64,000 nt of DNA from JACCUZ01 sp038246575 (GCA_038246575.1 JBBRVU010000001.1:1-64000); one strand, 5' to 3'. Shown: positions 27,520 to 36,950, numbered from the stretch's first letter. The notes: generated by a model from the letters alone, not told the origin. A program made the numbers and translations.

Positions 27520-29436
27520 ATGTTCGGGGGGAGCCACCGGCTCGGTCGCGGCGTCGTCGTCGCTCTTGTGGTCACCGCCGCCGCCCTCGTCGGCGCCGGC
27601 CCCGCCTCGGCCCACGCCGAGCTGGTCGGCAGCTCGCCCTCCGACGGCGAGAACGTGCTGCACTCCCCGCGCCGGGTCCTGCTGCACGTGAGCGAGTCGG
27701 TCGAGCTGGCGGCGACCAAGGTCACCATCACCGATGGTGCCGGCAGGCTTGTCCTCACCTCGTCGGTGACCTTGCGGACCCGCCCCGGAGCCGACACGGA
27801 GGAGCCGACGACCCTGGTCGTCGGGCTACCCGCCCTCGACCGCGGCCAGTACCGCGTGTCCTGGTCGACGCTGTCCAGTGACGACCTGCACACCACCTCC
27901 GGAGTCCTGGTCTTCGGGGTAGGACAGCCCGTAGAGCAAGCGGGGCGCACCGCCGAGCCGACACCGTCCGGCGGCGAGTCGGCGCTCCGCTGGATAGGTC
28001 TGCTCGGCCTCGGGCTGACCCTTGGCAGCGGGCTCCTGCTCCTCCTCCTCGGTCCGGCGCGGGTCGGTCCTCGCCCCCACGTGCAGGTGCGCCGACGGAT
28101 GCTGGTCGCAGCCGCGTGGGGGGCCCTTGTCGCTGCGGCCGCCGGCGCGGCGCTCCCGGTGGTGCAGGCGGACGGATCGTCCGGCTCGGGGAGCGAGATC
28201 CTGCGTCGGCTGCTGCTGCACGAGACGTACGCCGTGTGGTGGTGGACGCACGAGGCGGCCCTGCTCATCCTGGCGGTCGGCATCGCTGCTCTGCTCAGGA
28301 TGTCTCCCCTGCGCACTCCGCGGCATGCCGCTGTCGCCGGTTTGGGCGGGCTCGGGCTGGCCGCAGTCGTCTCCGGCGTCCTGATGGGGCACGCCGGCGT
28401 TCGGCCGTCAGCACACCTCACCGAGGTCGCCGTCCAGTCGGTGCACGTCGTCGCTGCTCTCACCTGGACGGGAGCCGTGGTCGCTGCGGGGCTGCTCCTC
28501 TTCACCCGCGCGCAGGACCTGAGGATCATCCGCACGGACGTGATTCGACGCTTCGGGGCCGTGGCGGCCGGCTGCGTCGGAGCGGCCGCGGCCAGCGGGG
28601 CCTACCTCGCCGGGCACCGCATCCTTACTCCCGACGCGCTGCTGCACTCGGTCTACGGGCGCACGTTGTTGATCAAGATCAGCCTCGCCGTGGTTGCCGG
28701 CATGTTCGGCCTGTGCAGCACTGTGCTGCTCCGGCCCGCCCTGGCCGGGCGGTTGTGGAAGCGCCGGATCCCGCCGGGGGCGCTGCGCGGTGCGCTCATC
28801 GCCGAAGGACTGGTGGCCGTCGTCCTGCTCGGCGCGACCGCGATGCTCGCCTCCTCCGCGCCGGCCGTCGGGCAGCGATGGGCGGTCGGGCAGGACGGTC
28901 CGGCGGCCCAGAGCGGAACCGCCGGGGACCTGGTCGAGACGTTCACAGTCTCGCCGAACCGCCCCGGCCCCAGCTTCGTCTCCGTCGACATCTTCGACTC
29001 TCGCCGCCCCGCACCTGGTCCCATCCGCACCGTCTCCGTGACTCTGGTTGCGCCGGACGGACAACGCCTGGGGCGCACCGCGATCGACAGCGGAGACGGG
29101 AGCTGGGTGCTCGCCGGCGAGCGGCTGCGACCCGGGGTCTGGCGGGCCAGGGTCCAGGCGACCCGGGACGGGTTGCCGCCGGCGACGACGACCTACACCT
29201 GGCAGGTGCCAGATCCCGCCGCGAGGCAGGTGACAGGGTTCGCCGCCACCGTGCTGCGGCCCTGGTCGACCGGCCTGGCGCTCCTCCTTGTCGGGCTTGC
29301 GCTGCTGCTCGGCACCGTGCTGGTCGGCGTGACGAGGAGGCGCCCACGTCCGGCCGGGTCGTCGGCGCCGGCAGGTCCGCCGGACGGGCTCGTCGACAGC
29401 GATCGCCTGGTCGACCAGGGTGCACCGCATCGATGA
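27520..29436 (+). CDS. CopC-CopD fusion copper protein
   Basis: A 638-aa membrane protein. A signal peptide ends at ASA, so mature H32 would be the N-terminal residue, as in CopC copper-binding proteins; the second conserved His lies in DDLHTTSG. After this CopC domain (about 32-130) come eight or so transmembrane helices of the CopD family (about 155-460) with His residues at helix ends. The region after about 480 (VSPNRPGPSFVSVDIFDSR) looks like an extracellular YtkA-type beta domain before a final helix near the C-terminus. It should bind periplasmic-side copper and move it across the membrane. It probably feeds the neighbouring multicopper oxidases, which is inference. Confidence 0.88.
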   Translation: MFGGSHRLGRGVVVALVVTAAALVGAGPASAHAELVGSSPSDGENVLHSPRRVLLHVSESVELAATKVTITDGAGRLVLTSSVTLRTRPGADTEEPTTLVVGLPALDRGQYRVSWSTLSSDDLHTTSGVLVFGVGQPVEQAGRTAEPTPSGGESALRWIGLLGLGLTLGSGLLLLLLGPARVGPRPHVQVRRRMLVAAAWGALVAAAAGAALPVVQADGSSGSGSEILRRLLLHETYAVWWWTHEAALLILAVGIAALLRMSPLRTPRHAAVAGLGGLGLAAVVSGVLMGHAGVRPSAHLTEVAVQSVHVVAALTWTGAVVAAGLLLFTRAQDLRIIRTDVIRRFGAVAAGCVGAAAASGAYLAGHRILTPDALLHSVYGRTLLIKISLAVVAGMFGLCSTVLLRPALAGRLWKRRIPPGALRGALIAEGLVAVVLLGATAMLASSAPAVGQRWAVGQDGPAAQSGTAGDLVETFTVSPNRPGPSFVSVDIFDSRRPAPGPIRTVSVTLVAPDGQRLGRTAIDSGDGSWVLAGERLRPGVWRARVQATRDGLPPATTTYTWQVPDPAARQVTGFAATVLRPWSTGLALLLVGLALLLGTVLVGVTRRRPRPAGSSAPAGPPDGLVDSDRLVDQGAPHR

Positions 29437-30626
29437 CCTCGAGCCGACGGTGGCGTGCTGCGGCTGGCACCGCGACCCGGGTCGGCATCCTCGGTCTTCT
29501 CCTGGGCGCCCTCAGCGTTCTCGGCCTCGCCGGCGGGTCCACCCCCGCCGTGGCCGCGGACCAACCACCTGTCGAGACTGCCTCGCCGTCGTCGCTGGGG
29601 GACCAGGAGCCGTCCGCGACCGCGTCCGTCGACGAACTCCGGTCCCGGCTGCAGCGAGTGATCCAGACCGCTGACGCGATGGCCGTCCAGGTGTCCCAGG
29701 CAGTCGAGGCGTACGACGCGGCCGAGGCGCGCCGGGTCGAGGCACAGGCCTCGGCCGCCACGACTACTGCTGCCCGCATGACGGCAGCAGCTCGTGTCGA
29801 CCGCGCTCGAAGCGAGGTCGGTCGGCTGGCGTCGGCGAGCTACCGATCAGGCGGCCCGCTAGCCGACCTGTCCCTGGTCCTCTCCTTCCGTGGCACCCGC
29901 GACCTGGCCGGCCGGGTGGCCGCGGTGCGCTTCGTGGGAGCCAGCATGGCCAGGACGTACGCGGACCTGCGCGCCGCGGAGGACGCGGCCGTCGAGCTGG
30001 AACGTCTGGCGGTCGAGGAAGCGCGAGCCGGGCAGGAGGCAGCCGCCGCAGCCGAGCAGGCGCGACGGGCTCTCGAGGTGCAGCTGGCGGACCGCGAGCG
30101 GCGGGTCGCCGTTCTGAGGGCCGAGCAGGACACCCTGGTGCGCGCACTGACCGACCTCGACGAGCTCAGTCGCGCCGGGCGGCAACGGCTCGCGGACACC
30201 TGGTCGGCAGCCGAGGTGCCGCCCCCGACCGCCGTCGACGTCCCCGGTGACCCTGCCCGGCGGGCAGTGGTGACCTACGCACTCGACCAGCTGGGCAAGC
30301 CGTACCTGTGGGCGTCTTCCGGCCCCGACTCGTTCGACTGCTCGGGCCTCACACTGCGCGCGTGGGAGCAGGGCGGCGTGGCGCTGTCCCACTACAGCCA
30401 GGCCCAGTTTCGGCAGAGCCGAGCAATCGACGTTCCGGACGCACGCCCGGGCGATCTCGTGTTCTACGCCGCTGATCCCGCTGACCCGCTGACGATCTAC
30501 CACGTCGGCCTGTACGTCGGCGGGGGGCAGATGGTCGAGGCGCCGCATCCGGGCGCCACCGTGCGGCTCGCCAGCATCTTGCGGTCGGGGCTGCTCGGGA
30601 TCGGCCGGCCCGCAGCTGCGGACTAG
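29433..30626 (+). CDS. Secreted NlpC/P60 peptidoglycan hydrolase with coiled coil
   Basis: A 397-aa exported cell-wall hydrolase of the RipA type. A signal peptide ends near VAADQ. Residues about 65-255 form an Ala/Arg/Glu-rich coiled coil. The C-terminal NlpC/P60 domain has the catalytic Cys in DSFDCSGLT, His in YHVGLYVGGG and a third polar residue in EAPHPGA. It cleaves within peptide stems of peptidoglycan. The start overlaps the CopCD stop (ATGA), so translation is coupled. That coupling to a copper transporter is unusual and may just reflect export-related genes in one operon. Confidence 0.9.
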   Translation: MTSSRRWRAAAGTATRVGILGLLLGALSVLGLAGGSTPAVAADQPPVETASPSSLGDQEPSATASVDELRSRLQRVIQTADAMAVQVSQAVEAYDAAEARRVEAQASAATTTAARMTAAARVDRARSEVGRLASASYRSGGPLADLSLVLSFRGTRDLAGRVAAVRFVGASMARTYADLRAAEDAAVELERLAVEEARAGQEAAAAAEQARRALEVQLADRERRVAVLRAEQDTLVRALTDLDELSRAGRQRLADTWSAAEVPPPTAVDVPGDPARRAVVTYALDQLGKPYLWASSGPDSFDCSGLTLRAWEQGGVALSHYSQAQFRQSRAIDVPDARPGDLVFYAADPADPLTIYHVGLYVGGGQMVEAPHPGATVRLASILRSGLLGIGRPAAAD

Positions 30627-30635
30627 CCTGCGAGC

Positions 30636-31085
30636 GTGGTCGAGGGCGCGGGTTACTCAGGCACGCCGCTCGATCGCAAGCTGGGCATCAAGCCCGGCCA
30701 CCGGGTGCTGCTGGTGGCGGCGCCCGCCGATTTCGAGCTGCACACCCCGGGTGCGGCGCTGCACCGACGTCGTGGCACCGCGCCGTACGACGTGGTGCTC
30801 GTGTTCGTGACGGACCGGGCGGCGGTCGGCAGGCGGTTGGCTGAGCTCAGGCCCCGACTCACGACCGCCGGTGCACTGTGGTTCGCCTGGCCGAAGAAGT
30901 CCAGCGGCGTGGTCACCGCTGTCAACGAGAACGTCCTGCGCGAGGTTGTGCTGCCGACCGGCATGGTGGACACCAAGGTCTGCGCCATCGACTCGACCTG
31001 GTCCGGCCTGCGTTTCGTCGTCCGGGTGAGCCTGCGCGGGGCGGCCGACTCGGATCCGGCCGGACTAGCCGAGGACCCGCAGTGA
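30636..31085 (+). CDS. DUF3052-like protein
   Basis: A 149-aa cytoplasmic protein. The start region GYSGTPLDRKLGIKPGHRVLLV is characteristic of the actinobacterial DUF3052 family. A later stretch (LRPRLTTAGALWFAWPKKSSG) is the second conserved block. No function is established. GTG 30636 follows a TAGCCT -10 element by 6 nt, which supports leaderless initiation. The 3' end overlaps the convergent GH88-like gene by 21 bp. Confidence 0.78.
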   Translation: MVEGAGYSGTPLDRKLGIKPGHRVLLVAAPADFELHTPGAALHRRRGTAPYDVVLVFVTDRAAVGRRLAELRPRLTTAGALWFAWPKKSSGVVTAVNENVLREVVLPTGMVDTKVCAIDSTWSGLRFVVRVSLRGAADSDPAGLAEDPQ

Positions 31086-32591
31086 GCGCACCCCGCCGCT
31101 GCCCTTCACGGTGACCCGCACGTACCTCGCGACCCGGTCGGCGAGGTCGTAGGTCTCGAACCTCCCGGTCCGGCCGCTGCTCACCCCGCCCCGCGCCATC
31201 GCCCAGGTCCGACCGTCCTGCGACGTCGCGACCCGGAAGCGGGTCGCCTGCTGGCCGCCGTCCGGCCAGCGGATCGAGACCCCGCTGACCCGCCGCGCTG
31301 TCCCGAGGTCCGCGCGGGCGCCCCCGGCGCGAGCCTTCGCGCGGGCCTGGAGGGCTGGCGCCATCGCCGGCAGCAGCTGCGCCCGCAACAGCGCGTCGAG
31401 AAGGTAGTGGTCGCCATAGGTCACGCCCGCGTCCCCATAGGTCGAGTTGTGATGGCCGTGGCGCAGGATCGCGACGGACCCGGTGCCCCGGGCAAGATAG
31501 CGGCGGCCGGTGAGCGCCCGCAGGGTGTGCAGCCCCGCTCGGGCATACCGCTGTCGTCGGGACGCGTCAGGGTCCACGCGGGCCAGCTCGATCAGGCCGG
31601 ACGCAAGCACCGCGGCGGCCGTGGTGTCTCGCGTCGAGTCGGCGGTGCCGGGTGCGTCGTAGTCCCAGTACGGCACTCCGTCGCCCGGTAGGTTGCGGGT
31701 CGCGAAGTCGGCCGTCCGGCGCGCCGCGTCGAGCAGCGGGCGCTCACGCGACTCACGCCAGGCCGCGGTGAAGCCGTAGACCGCCCAAGCCTGCCCGCGG
31801 GCCCAGGTCGAGGAGTCGGACAGGCCCTGCGCCGTCCCGCGCCAGACGGGCGCCCCGGTGGCCTCGTCGAAGCGAACCACATGGAAGGTCGACCCGTCAG
31901 GGCGCACGAGCTCCCGTTCGACGGTCAGCGCGTGCGCAACGGCCAGGTCGCGCCACCGTCGATCTCCGCCGAGACGGGACGCGGCGAAGAGCAGCTCGAG
32001 GTTGACCAGGCTGTCGACGATCACGGTGACCTGGCCGGGTGGTCCGTCCCAGCTGCGGATCGCACCGACGGAGTCGACCCAGCGGGTCGCCAACGACGCT
32101 GCGGCACGCTGGGTGACCTGCGCGTCGTCTCGGGACCCGGTCAGGGCGGCACCGCGTCCGAAGCTGGTCTGCAGCAGGAACCCGAGGTCATGGGTCGTGG
32201 TGTCACCGGCCCGCTCGGCAAGCGGAGCCTGCCGACGAGCAGCGCGACGGGACCAGGCACGGTCGCCGGTCATCTCATACGCCGCCCACAACCGGCCCGG
32301 ATAGAAGCCGCCGAGCCAACCACCCGTGCCAGCGGTGTGCCACGGCTTGCTGCCCACCGACACGGTGGGGAACCGGCCGGGGGCCAGGCGGCGGTCGGTG
32401 CGCGCCAGCTGCCGGAGCGCGAACTGCTGCGCTGACCGGAAGCGGACCTCGCTGCGTCGCTCTCCAGGAGACGCGGCCGCCGGCGGCACGACGGCGACCA
32501 GCAACGACGTCACCAGGAGGGCCGCCACCGCGGCTGCCACCGGCATCGCCTGCATCCCACCGCGGCCACGCAGGTCCCCGTCTGCTCGCAT
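31065..32591 (-). CDS. Secreted GH88/GH105-type unsaturated uronyl hydrolase-like protein
   Basis: A 508-aa exported protein. After a hydrophobic signal (PVAAAVAALLVTSLLVAVVPP) comes an (alpha/alpha)6-barrel domain. Two aspartates stand where unsaturated glucuronyl hydrolases have their catalytic pair: TTTHDLGFLLQTS and IVDSLVNLELLF. The C-terminal 120 residues resemble an F5/8 type C (discoidin) carbohydrate-binding domain (SGVSIRWPDGGQQATRFRVATS). It would remove unsaturated uronic acid from lyase-cut polysaccharides. No polysaccharide lyase is nearby, so the substrate is open. It starts 171 bp from the divergent kgd gene. Confidence 0.8.
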   Translation of the reverse strand: MRADGDLRGRGGMQAMPVAAAVAALLVTSLLVAVVPPAAASPGERRSEVRFRSAQQFALRQLARTDRRLAPGRFPTVSVGSKPWHTAGTGGWLGGFYPGRLWAAYEMTGDRAWSRRAARRQAPLAERAGDTTTHDLGFLLQTSFGRGAALTGSRDDAQVTQRAAASLATRWVDSVGAIRSWDGPPGQVTVIVDSLVNLELLFAASRLGGDRRWRDLAVAHALTVERELVRPDGSTFHVVRFDEATGAPVWRGTAQGLSDSSTWARGQAWAVYGFTAAWRESRERPLLDAARRTADFATRNLPGDGVPYWDYDAPGTADSTRDTTAAAVLASGLIELARVDPDASRRQRYARAGLHTLRALTGRRYLARGTGSVAILRHGHHNSTYGDAGVTYGDHYLLDALLRAQLLPAMAPALQARAKARAGGARADLGTARRVSGVSIRWPDGGQQATRFRVATSQDGRTWAMARGGVSSGRTGRFETYDLADRVARYVRVTVKGSGGVRSLRVLG

Positions 32592-32762
32592 CCGGTCAGA
32601 CGCTACCCGGAGGTTCTGCGTGAAGCACGGAGTCTCGAGCCGTCAGGGGACGTTCCGGGGGTGCGCTTGGCGCTGCGACCGGGGGCTAGGCTGGGCGTGT
32701 CGGGTGTGGCCCCCGACCCGCCCATGTCGTCACGAGAAGCGTAGGAAGAGGCGAACCACGCC

Positions 32763-35700
32763 GTGTCCCAGCCAGGCCCGTCATCAGGATCGAAACCCCA
32801 GTCGACGGCAGCGATGGCGGGCTTCGGGCCCAACGAGTGGCTGGTCGAGGAGCTGTACCAGCAGTACCTCACGGACAAGAACTCCGTCGACAAGGCGTGG
32901 TGGGACTTCTTCGCCGACTACCGCCCCGATCCGGCCAGCGGGCTCGCGGCGCCCAACGGAGAGACGCGGGCGCCCGAGTCCACCGGGTCCACCGAGTCCA
33001 CCGAGTCCACCGAGTCCCCGGCCGGTGACACCGCTGCACCCGCTTCGACCGCTGCCAAGGCGGGCGCAGCGGTCGAAGCCCCGAAGACCGCCGGGACGGC
33101 CACGCCGACCCCGGCGCCCACACCGCCGACCTCCGACGGAGCGCAGAGCCGCGCCGACGGGCCGCCTCCGGCCGAGGCACGGCCCGGCCAGAGCGCCACA
33201 CCGAGCAAGGTCGCCACGACGCCTGCCGTTGAGGACACCGTCCGCCTCAAGGGACCGGCGGCCCGGGTCGTCACGAACATGGAGGCGAGCCTCGCGGTCC
33301 CGACCGCGACGAGCGTCCGTGCCATCCCGGCGAAGCTGCTGATCGACAATCGCACGGTCATCAACAACCACCTCAAGCGAGGTAGGGGCGGCAAGGTCTC
33401 GTTCACGCACCTCATCGGGTACGCCGTGGTCCGGGCTCTGCAAGCGATGCCCGAGATGAACTCCGGCTTCACCGAGGTCGACGGCAAGCCTGCGGTGCAC
33501 AAGCCGGAGCACGTCAACTTCGGGTTGGCGATCGACCTGCAGAAACCCGATGGCACCCGCACCCTGCTGGTGCCAGCGATCCGCGGCGCCGAGGCGATGG
33601 ACTTCCAGGACTTCTGGTCCGGCTACGAGGACATCGTGCGTCGCGCTCGTGGCAACAAGCTGACAGCTGACGACTTCGTCGGCACGACCATCAGCCTCAC
33701 CAACCCGGGCACGATCGGGACGGTCCACTCGGTCCCGAGGCTGATGCCGGGGCAGGGCACGATCATCGGGGTCGGCGCGATGGAGTACCCCGCCGAGTAC
33801 CAGGGCGCCGCCCCGGAGACGCTGGCGCGACTCGGGGTCAGCAAGACCATGACCCTCACGTCGACCTACGACCACCGCATCATCCAGGGCGCGCAGTCCG
33901 GGGACTTCCTGCGCCGCATCCACGGGCTGCTGCTCGGCGAGGACGGCTTCTTCGACGAGATCTTCCGCGCCCTGCGCATCCCCTACGAGCCGATCCGCTG
34001 GGTGCAGGACATCTCGGCCTCGCACGAGGACGACGTCGTCAAGCAGGCCCGCGTGCAGGAGCTGATCCACGCCTACCGGGTGCGCGGGCACCTGATGGCC
34101 GACACCGACCCGCTGGAGTTCCGGGCGCGCTCGCACCCCGACCTCGACGTGGTCACCCACGGTCTCACGCTGTGGGACCTCGACCGGGAGTTCGCGACCG
34201 GAGGCTTCGGCGGAAAGCCGATGGCGACCCTGCGCAGCATCCTCGGTGTCCTGCGCGACTCGTACTGCCGACGCATCGGCGTCGAGTACATGCACATCCA
34301 GGATCCCGACGAGCGGCACTGGATCCAGGAGCGCGTCGAGGTGCCGTTCGCGAAGCCGTCGCGGGCCGAGCAGCTGCGCATCCTGCGTCGGCTCAATGCC
34401 GCCGAGGCCTTCGAGACGTTCCTGCAGACCAAGTTCGTCGGGCAGAAGCGGTTCTCACTCGAGGGCGGCGAGTCGGTCATCCCGATGCTGGACCAGGTGA
34501 TGGCCTCGGCTGCCGAGGAGGGCCTCGACGAGGTCGCCATCGGCATGCCCCACCGTGGACGGCTCAACGTGCTGGCCAACCTGGCGGGCAAGAGCTACGG
34601 GCAGATCTTTCGCGAGTTCGAGGGCAACCAGGACCCGCGCTCCGTGCAGGGCTCGGGCGACGTGAAGTACCACCTCGGAACCGAGGGGACCTACACGGCA
34701 CCCGACGGCGGTGAGTGCAAGGTCTACCTGGCGGCGAACCCGTCGCACCTGGAAGCCGTCAATCCGGTGCTCGAGGGCATCACCCGGGCCAAGCAGGACC
34801 GGCTGGACAAGGGCGAGGGTGGCTTCACCGTTCTCCCCGTCCTGCTGCACGGGGACGCGGCGTTCGCCGGTCAGGGCGTCGTCGCCGAAACTTTGAACCT
34901 CTCCCAGCTGCGCGGCTACCGCACCGGCGGCACGGTGCACGTCGTCATCAACAACCAGGTCGGCTTCACCACCTCCCCCGCGGCATCACGCTCGTCGTTC
35001 TACTGCACCGACGTCGCGCGCATGATCCAGGCGCCGATCTTCCATGTGAACGGTGACGACCCCGAAGCCTGCGTAAGGGTCGCGCGGCTCGCGTTCGAGT
35101 ACCGGCAGACGTTCAAGAAGGACGTCGTCATCGACATGGTCTGCTACCGCCGTCGCGGCCACAACGAGGGCGACGACCCGTCGATGACACAGCCCCTGAT
35201 GTACAAGCTCATCGAGAGCAAGCGCTCGGTGCGCAAGCTCTACACCGAGTCCCTGATCGGACGCGGCGACATCTCCGTCGAGGAGGCCGAGCAGGCACTG
35301 CGCGACTACCAGCAGCAGCTGGAGCGGGTCTTCGCCGAGACGCGCGAGGCCGCCTCGGCGTCGAAGGACGACACCGATGACGAGGGATTCGAAGCGCCGA
35401 CGGAGCAGCAGGCGACCGTCGGCACGAGCCGCGCCACTGCCGTCGAGCTCGAGGTGGTCAAGCGCATCGCCGACGCCCACGTGGCCCTGCCCGACGGTTT
35501 CACCGTGCACCCCAAGCTGATGCCCCTGCTGCAGAAGCGGGCAGCGATGGCCTCAGAGGGCGGCATCGACTGGGCGATGGGCGAGCTGTTCGCCTTCGGG
35601 TCGTTGCTGCTCGAGGGCAAGCCGGTGCGACTGGCCGGTCAGGACAGCCGGCGCGGGACGTTCGTCCAGCGCCACGCCGTCCTCACCGACAAGCAGACCG

Positions 35701-36605
35701 GCACCGAGTGGGTGCCGTTGGCCCACCTCGACGAGGGCCAGGCCCGGTTCTGGATCTACGACTCGCTGCTCTCGGAGTTCGCAGCGATGGGCTTCGAGTA
35801 CGGCTACTCGGTCGCTCGACCGGACGCACTGGTGCTCTGGGAGGCGCAGTTCGGCGACTTCTTCAACGGCGCGCAGACCATCATCGACGAGTTCGTGTCC
35901 TCGTCGGAGCAGAAGTGGGGCCAGCGTTCGTCGGTGGTCCTGCTGCTCCCCCACGGCTTCGAGGGTCAGGGTCCCGACCACTCCTCCGGCCGCATCGAGC
36001 GGTTCCTCCAGATGTGCGCCGAGGACAACATGACGATCGCCTACCCGACGACGCCCGCGTCGTACTTCCACCTGATTCGCTGGCACGCCTACCACGAACC
36101 GCGCCGACCGTTGATCGTGTTCACACCCAAGTCGATGCTCCGCCTGAAGGCCTCTGCGTCGGCGGTGGAGGACATCACCGGCGGCACCTACCGACCGGTC
36201 ATCCCGGAGACGGTGGACGGCATCGACCCGGCCGGCGTGCGCCGGGTGCTGCTGTGTTCTGGCAAGGTCTACTACGACCTGCTGGCCGAGCGGGCGAAGC
36301 GAGCCGAGACCGGTGGCGCGCAGGTCGCCATCGTGCGGGTCGAGCAGCTCGCGCCCCTTCCCGGCCGCGACATCGTCGACGCCGTCGCCGGATACGAGGG
36401 TGCGGAGCTGGTCTGGGTCCAGGAGGAGCCGGCCAACCAAGGGCCGTGGCCCTTCATGGCTCTCAACCTGCCGGCCCACCTCGGCGGGCGCACGTTGCGC
36501 TGCGTCTCGCGAGCTGCGTCTGCGTCGCCGGCGGCCGGGTCGCACAAGAAGCACGAGGCCGAGCAGCGGGCGCTCGTCGAGCAGGCCCTCACCCTGCCCG
36601 GCTGA
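32763..36605 (+). CDS. kgd: Multifunctional 2-oxoglutarate metabolism enzyme (OGDH E1/E2 type)
   Basis: A 1280-aa enzyme joining 2-oxoglutarate dehydrogenase E1 to an E2-like succinyltransferase domain, as in mycobacterial Kgd and corynebacterial OdhA. Residues 20-50 are the E1 N-terminal segment (WLVEELYQQYL). A low-complexity Glu/Ser/Thr/Pro/Ala linker spans about 60-165. About 170-390 is the E2 domain with active-site motif STYDHRIIQGAQSG. The rest is E1 with the ThDP region HGDAAFAGQGVV...NNQVGFTT. It works in the TCA cycle with separate E2 and E3 proteins. GTG 32763 has AGGAAGAGG upstream. A small DUF6104 gene follows 2 bp later. Confidence 0.95.
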   Translation: MSQPGPSSGSKPQSTAAMAGFGPNEWLVEELYQQYLTDKNSVDKAWWDFFADYRPDPASGLAAPNGETRAPESTGSTESTESTESPAGDTAAPASTAAKAGAAVEAPKTAGTATPTPAPTPPTSDGAQSRADGPPPAEARPGQSATPSKVATTPAVEDTVRLKGPAARVVTNMEASLAVPTATSVRAIPAKLLIDNRTVINNHLKRGRGGKVSFTHLIGYAVVRALQAMPEMNSGFTEVDGKPAVHKPEHVNFGLAIDLQKPDGTRTLLVPAIRGAEAMDFQDFWSGYEDIVRRARGNKLTADDFVGTTISLTNPGTIGTVHSVPRLMPGQGTIIGVGAMEYPAEYQGAAPETLARLGVSKTMTLTSTYDHRIIQGAQSGDFLRRIHGLLLGEDGFFDEIFRALRIPYEPIRWVQDISASHEDDVVKQARVQELIHAYRVRGHLMADTDPLEFRARSHPDLDVVTHGLTLWDLDREFATGGFGGKPMATLRSILGVLRDSYCRRIGVEYMHIQDPDERHWIQERVEVPFAKPSRAEQLRILRRLNAAEAFETFLQTKFVGQKRFSLEGGESVIPMLDQVMASAAEEGLDEVAIGMPHRGRLNVLANLAGKSYGQIFREFEGNQDPRSVQGSGDVKYHLGTEGTYTAPDGGECKVYLAANPSHLEAVNPVLEGITRAKQDRLDKGEGGFTVLPVLLHGDAAFAGQGVVAETLNLSQLRGYRTGGTVHVVINNQVGFTTSPAASRSSFYCTDVARMIQAPIFHVNGDDPEACVRVARLAFEYRQTFKKDVVIDMVCYRRRGHNEGDDPSMTQPLMYKLIESKRSVRKLYTESLIGRGDISVEEAEQALRDYQQQLERVFAETREAASASKDDTDDEGFEAPTEQQATVGTSRATAVELEVVKRIADAHVALPDGFTVHPKLMPLLQKRAAMASEGGIDWAMGELFAFGSLLLEGKPVRLAGQDSRRGTFVQRHAVLTDKQTGTEWVPLAHLDEGQARFWIYDSLLSEFAAMGFEYGYSVARPDALVLWEAQFGDFFNGAQTIIDEFVSSSEQKWGQRSSVVLLLPHGFEGQGPDHSSGRIERFLQMCAEDNMTIAYPTTPASYFHLIRWHAYHEPRRPLIVFTPKSMLRLKASASAVEDITGGTYRPVIPETVDGIDPAGVRRVLLCSGKVYYDLLAERAKRAETGGAQVAIVRVEQLAPLPGRDIVDAVAGYEGAELVWVQEEPANQGPWPFMALNLPAHLGGRTLRCVSRAASASPAAGSHKKHEAEQRALVEQALTLPG
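32976..33017 (+). repeat. 9-bp tandem repeat in the kgd linker
   Basis: About four and a half copies of the unit GAGTCCACC (one variant GGGTCCACC) encode Glu-Ser-Thr repeats in the linker between the E1 N-terminal segment and the E2 domain. The unit keeps the reading frame, so copy-number change would alter linker length only. Confidence 0.85.
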
Positions 36606-36607
36606 CC

Positions 36608-36784
36608 GTGTACTTCACCGACCGCGGGATCGAGGAGCTCGAATCCAGGCGCGGCGAGGAACAGGTCTCGCTGAGCTGGCTGGCTGCCCGGCTGCAGGAG
36701 TTCGTCGACGAGCACCCGGACTTCGAGATCCCTGTCGAGAGGCTGGCCACCTGGCTGGCCCGCCTCGACGACGACGACGAGTAG
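36608..36784 (+). CDS. DUF6104 family small protein
   Basis: A 58-aa acidic protein starting MYFTDRGIEELESRRG and containing VSLSWLAARLQEFVDEHP and ERLATWLARLDDDDE. This matches the small DUF6104 family commonly found just downstream of kgd/sucA in actinobacteria. GTG 36608 is 2 bp after the kgd stop, so it is co-translated. Function is unknown; a role as a kgd-linked regulator is only suggested by position. Confidence 0.8.
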   Translation: MYFTDRGIEELESRRGEEQVSLSWLAARLQEFVDEHPDFEIPVERLATWLARLDDDDE

Positions 36785-36886
36785 CCGGCCTCCGACACCT
36801 CCCTCCGCCGCGAGCGCTGCGATCCCCGCAGGACACTCCGGCGTGTCTCCCGCCGTTCGCAGCTCTCGGCGCGGCGCGGGCAGGGC

Positions 36887-36935
36887 TTGACATCCCGCGT
36901 ACGCGATATATCGTGTTCCTGGACGCGATACATCG
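36887..36935 (+). promoter_or_regulatory. Promoter and paired PadR-type operators of the DUF4097-padR operon
   Basis: TTGACA (36887-36892) is the -35. After 16 nt TATCGT (36909-36914) is the -10. The palindrome CGATATATCG (36904-36913) covers the -10, and a second, CGATACATCG (36926-36935), lies 22 bp downstream centre to centre. The same arrangement recurs at 39421-39467, so both are probably bound by the PadR protein of this operon. Confidence 0.7.
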
Positions 36936-36950
36936 TGATGGGAGAGGCAC

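Noticed and set aside
28116..29432. A long plus-strand open frame that would extend the NlpC/P60 protein by over 430 residues.
   Set aside because: It overlaps the CopC-CopD gene throughout, its sequence is Arg/Gly/Ala-rich with no domain, and a clear ATG with signal peptide at 29433 overlaps the CopCD stop.
36351..36600. Possible continuation of an alternative frame from kgd into the small downstream gene.
   Set aside because: The DUF6104 protein has its own GTG start right after the kgd stop and a family-typical N-terminus, so no fusion or frameshift is needed.
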